Shown one piece after another: positions 5,314-7,804 of a stretch of DNA of 7,804 nt. The stretch's first letter is position 1, and each line of letters begins with the position of its first letter. Both the position numbers and the translations under genes were made by a program. Source of the stretch: Bacteroidales bacterium. GTDB taxonomy: Bacteria > Bacteroidota > Bacteroidia > Bacteroidales > JAADGE01. Under the pieces are notes generated by a model that was given only the letters and a program-made list of their open reading frames with translations, did no database searches and had not been told where the DNA came from. The DNA lies in the NCBI GenBank assembly GCA_029934265.1, contig JAOZMN010000129.1, forward strand, positions 1 through 7,804, in the 5' to 3' direction.

Positions 5314-7203
5314 TTAATAAGCTCTTTCTTCTATTCCTTCCACAAAATTGACAAATGCTTTATTTACAACTTTATTTCCGCCCGGAGTCGGATAATTTCC
5401 GGTAAAATACCAATCACCTTTGTTTTTGGGGCAGGCTTTATGCAGATTTTCAATGTTTTGATAGACAATGGCAACTTCTGCTTTTACGTCCGGAGCGGTA
5501 ACTAATTCAGCGATTTTTTTTGAAATTTGCTTGTTGTTGAAAGGCTTATATATTTCTTTTACATAATTTTTAATTTCTTCTTTGGGCTTATTGATTTGAG
5601 CTTTCGATTTTTGATAAACTTCATCTATAATATTACTTCTTCCGGTTTCTTTAAGAAGTGCTATTGCTGCTCTAAAAGCAATAAAATCGCCAAGTTTTGC
5701 CATATCTATTCCATAGCAATCGGGGTAACGAATTTGAGGTGAAGATGAAACAACAATTATTTTTTTGGGAGAAAGTCTGTCAAGTATTCTTATTACGCTT
5801 TTTTTAAGGGTTGTTCCTCTGACTATCGAATCATCTATAATTATAAGGTTATCTTTGCCGGCTTTTATTGTTCCGTAAGTTATGTCATAAACGTGTCCGA
5901 CCAAGTCATCTCTGTCATCGTCTTTTGTAATGAAAGTCCGCATTTTTACGTCCTTGATTGCAAGTTTTTCTATTTTGATATTTTCCAAACAGGCAGCGGA
6001 TATATCTTCTTTGGAAATTTTTGTTTTTTCTTCAAAAAGTCTGTCTATTTTTCGTTTTAAAGATATTTTTTCGGCTTCTTTTATCATACCCAAAAAAGCG
6101 GTTTCGGCAGTGTTGGGAATAAATGAAAATACGCTGTTTTTTATATCATAATCTATTGTCTCCAGTACTTCTTTGGTGATATACTTTCCAAGATTTTTCC
6201 TTTCTTGGTATATTTCTTTATCGCTTCCTCTCGAAAAATAAATTCTCTCAAAAGAGCAGGCTTTTATTTCTGTCGGAGCAAAAATTCGTTCTTCCGAAAC
6301 GGTACCGTTTTCTTTAATAATCACGGCACAACCGGGAGTTACTTCTTTAACTTGGTCATATTCAACATCAAGTACGGTTTGAATTACGGGACGTTCGGAA
6401 GTTACGACAACGAACTCGTCGTTATGATAATAATAAGCCGGTCTGATTCCTGCCGGGTCTCTCATTACAAAAGCATCTCCGTGTCCGATTAATCCACAAA
6501 CGACAAATCCTCCGTCCCATTTTTTGCTTGAAGAACGAAGGATTTTCGGAATGTCTAAATTTTTACGTATAAGTTCGGTTATTTCTATGTTTGTATATCC
6601 CTTTTTATGAAATTCTTCAAAAAGTCTTTGATTTTCTTCATCAAGAAAATGTCCTATATTTTCTAAAATTGTAACAGTATCGGAATGGTCTTTGGGGTGC
6701 TGTCCTATGCTTATCAGATTTTCGATAATTTCATCGACATTTGTCAGGTTAAAATTTCCTGCGGCAACTAAGTTGCGTGTCTTCCAATTATTCTGACGCA
6801 TAACAGGGTGTACACTGTCGATATTATTTTTTCCGAAAGTTCCGTAACGTAAATGTCCCAAAAATAAATCTCCGGCAAAGGGCATATTATCGGTTGTTTC
6901 TCCTTTTTTGCTTGTATGGTCGGAAGCGGTATCTATTCTTAATCTTATTCTGTCGAAAACGTCTTTTATTGGTTGTTCTTTGTTGGAACGCTCACGAAAA
7001 ATATATTTTTTACCGGGAGACATTCCTATTTTTAAATTCACAACGCCGGCTCCATCTTGCCCTCTGTTATGTTGCTTTTCCATAAGCAAATACAACTTAT
7101 TCAAACCAAAATTACTTATTCCGTATTTTTCTTTATAATACGCTTCCGGTTTCAATAAACGTAAAAGTGCAATTCCGCATTCGTGTTTTAAATTATCAAT
7201 CAT
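5314..7203 (-). CDS. Amidophosphoribosyltransferase-family protein, long Bacteroidetes form (class II glutamine amidotransferase + PRTase)
   Basis: PurF transfers the amide nitrogen of glutamine to PRPP to make phosphoribosylamine, the first step of purine synthesis, in the cytoplasm. This protein has 629 residues; ordinary PurF is nearer 470-510. Cys9 in HECGIA is the class II amidotransferase nucleophile, so an 8-residue propeptide must be removed, as in the Bacillus-type enzyme. Other amidotransferase landmarks are RGQDGAG (47-53), GHLRYGT (116-122), GNFNLTN (149-155) and RDPAGIRP (248-255). The PRPP loop is intact: LIIIDDSIVRGTTLKK (453-468). The extra length includes an insertion ahead of this loop (about 365-450). 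The Bacillus Fe-S ligands are only partly kept: Cys316 and Cys496 correspond, but the CxxC before FTG-YPT is replaced by GDWYFTG, with Cys591 nearby. It closely matches the roughly 627-residue Bacteroides proteins I remember. Many such genomes also carry a shorter PurF, so I leave the symbol open. ATG start at 7203. Confidence 0.88.
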   Translation of the reverse strand: MIDNLKHECGIALLRLLKPEAYYKEKYGISNFGLNKLYLLMEKQHNRGQDGAGVVNLKIGMSPGKKYIFRERSNKEQPIKDVFDRIRLRIDTASDHTSKKGETTDNMPFAGDLFLGHLRYGTFGKNNIDSVHPVMRQNNWKTRNLVAAGNFNLTNVDEIIENLISIGQHPKDHSDTVTILENIGHFLDEENQRLFEEFHKKGYTNIEITELIRKNLDIPKILRSSSKKWDGGFVVCGLIGHGDAFVMRDPAGIRPAYYYHNDEFVVVTSERPVIQTVLDVEYDQVKEVTPGCAVIIKENGTVSEERIFAPTEIKACSFERIYFSRGSDKEIYQERKNLGKYITKEVLETIDYDIKNSVFSFIPNTAETAFLGMIKEAEKISLKRKIDRLFEEKTKISKEDISAACLENIKIEKLAIKDVKMRTFITKDDDRDDLVGHVYDITYGTIKAGKDNLIIIDDSIVRGTTLKKSVIRILDRLSPKKIIVVSSSPQIRYPDCYGIDMAKLGDFIAFRAAIALLKETGRSNIIDEVYQKSKAQINKPKEEIKNYVKEIYKPFNNKQISKKIAELVTAPDVKAEVAIVYQNIENLHKACPKNKGDWYFTGNYPTPGGNKVVNKAFVNFVEGIEERAY

Positions 7204-7281
7204 ATATGTTGTTATTTTTGAAGTTGTGAGTTTTCTTTCCTTTTGAAAATAAAAATCAGAATAACTAAATTAAAGAAATCT

Positions 7282-7397
7282 GAGTAAAAAGAGTGTTTTT
7301 TCGATAAGCAGACCCAAGTGTTTGACGTAAATAACTGTAAATAAAACATTTTGTCTTTTTCACTTTTTGTTAAATTAAACCTTTAGTATCTTTTTTA
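7282..7397. repeat. Copy B of the dispersed intergenic repeat of about 115 bp
   Basis: This is the counterpart of 2860-2973, same orientation relative to the flanking genes, with the shared blocks in the same order and spacing within one or two bases. The inverted ends are more degenerate here: GACCCAAGTGTTTG on one side and AAACCTTTAGTATC on the other. It starts at the stop codon of the hemolysin-family gene (7395-7397) and ends about 80 bp before the PurF-family ATG. I found no good TAnnTTTG promoter in this gap. Confidence 0.6.
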
Positions 7398-7804
7398 TCG
7401 GGATATTTTCAATTTTACGGTTTCAATTTTCGGACCGTTTACTTTTATAATTTCAAAAGAAATATCTGCGTCATTAATTATTTCATTTTCTTTTGGTACC
7501 TTTCCGTGTTTTGTGAAAATATATCCTGCAATGGTTTCATAGTCTTCCGATACAAATAAATTCAAATTATATTTTTCATTTATGTAGTCTATTTCCAGCC
7601 TGCCTGAAAAAATATATTCGTTTTCGGATATTTTCTTTTCCGTAAGTTCTTTTGTATCATGTTCGTCTTCAATTTCGCCGAATATTTCTTCAATAATATC
7701 TTCTATTGTAACCATTCCGGAAGTACCGCCAAATTCATCGACAATAAGTGCGACATTTTTTCTTTCTTTTATTAAATTTTTCAATAATTTATTTGCTCTC
7801 ATTG
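7395..7804 (-). CDS. C-terminal part of a hemolysin-family / CorC-HlyC type CBS-domain membrane protein
   Basis: Only the last 135-136 codons are present; the frame is open to the window edge. The ATG at 7802 is an internal Met, not the start, because the family is about 400-430 residues with an N-terminal DUF21 membrane domain. Visible are the end of the second CBS domain, with the hallmark VALIVDEFGGTSGMVTIEDIIEEIFGEI split here as VALIVDEFGG and TSGMVTIEDIIEEIFGEI, and EDEHD after it. Then follows the CorC_HlyC transporter-associated domain, from about residue 62 of the visible part (YIFSGRLEIDYINEKYNL ... ETIAGYIF). CBS domains bind adenosine nucleotides and the family has been linked to magnesium or cobalt efflux; 'hemolysin' is a historical name. 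The gliding-motility protein GldE is a close relative, and the fragment cannot exclude it. Confidence 0.88.
   Translation of the reverse strand, partial: MRANKLLKNLIKERKNVALIVDEFGGTSGMVTIEDIIEEIFGEIEDEHDTKELTEKKISENEYIFSGRLEIDYINEKYNLNLFVSEDYETIAGYIFTKHGKVPKENEIINDADISFEIIKVNGPKIETVKLKISR

Noticed and set aside
5185..5505. Plus-strand frame of 106 codons starting at a TTG before the CCCACA palindrome
   Set aside because: More than half of it runs antisense through the PurF-family gene. The first 40 residues are kept only as a possible element remnant, not as a gene.
7204..7394. Purine riboswitch or promoter in front of the PurF-family gene
   Set aside because: I looked for a purine-aptamer-like arrangement and a TAnnTTTG box and found neither at an acceptable match; the repeat copy is the only structure there.

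Overview
The window is AT-rich, and every gene I can support lies on the minus strand. It reads as chromosomal DNA from a member of the Bacteroidota, probably Bacteroidales or a close relative. Four things point there. The LptE is of the Bacteroidetes type. A receiver-less sigma-54 activator sits directly in front of lptE. The PurF-family protein is the long (about 630 residue) form that I recall from Bacteroides. Candidate promoters fit the Bacteroidetes TTTG / TAnnTTTG consensus, and there are no strong Shine-Dalgarno sequences. Nothing in the coding sequence looks like a phage, plasmid, insertion sequence or CRISPR array.

Layout in transcription order, from high to low coordinates. First comes the 3' end of a CBS / CorC-HlyC ('hemolysin family') membrane protein (7804-7395), then a 191-bp gap. 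Next is a 629-residue amidophosphoribosyltransferase-family protein (7203-5314), then a 310-bp gap holding a good promoter for the following gene. That gene encodes a 655-residue membrane-anchored GAF + SpoIIE-type PP2C phosphatase (5003-3036). A 235-bp gap full of inverted repeats follows, and then a sigma-54 activator of the NtrC family without a receiver domain (2800-1574). Its likely operon partner is the LPS-assembly lipoprotein LptE (1511-996). After a 192-bp gap comes the start of a low-complexity Bacteroidetes hypothetical protein with 17-residue tandem repeats, which runs off the left edge (803-1).

The block activator - lptE - hypothetical protein matches, from memory, a conserved Bacteroidetes neighbourhood that continues into secG. 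The left half is therefore an envelope-biogenesis locus. The phosphatase and the sigma-54 activator are both signalling outputs, but nothing in the sequence links them directly. The PurF-family gene is purine biosynthesis and is probably independent.

The most interesting material is non-coding. A degenerate repeat of about 115 bp occurs twice: in the leader of the sigma-54 activator and between the hemolysin-family and PurF-family genes. The activator's leader also holds four mutually complementary AGACCC/GGGTCT-type arms that could form alternative RNA hairpins, the last one just before the start codon. An 8-12-8 inverted repeat sits above the phosphatase promoter. I see no convincing new multi-gene system.
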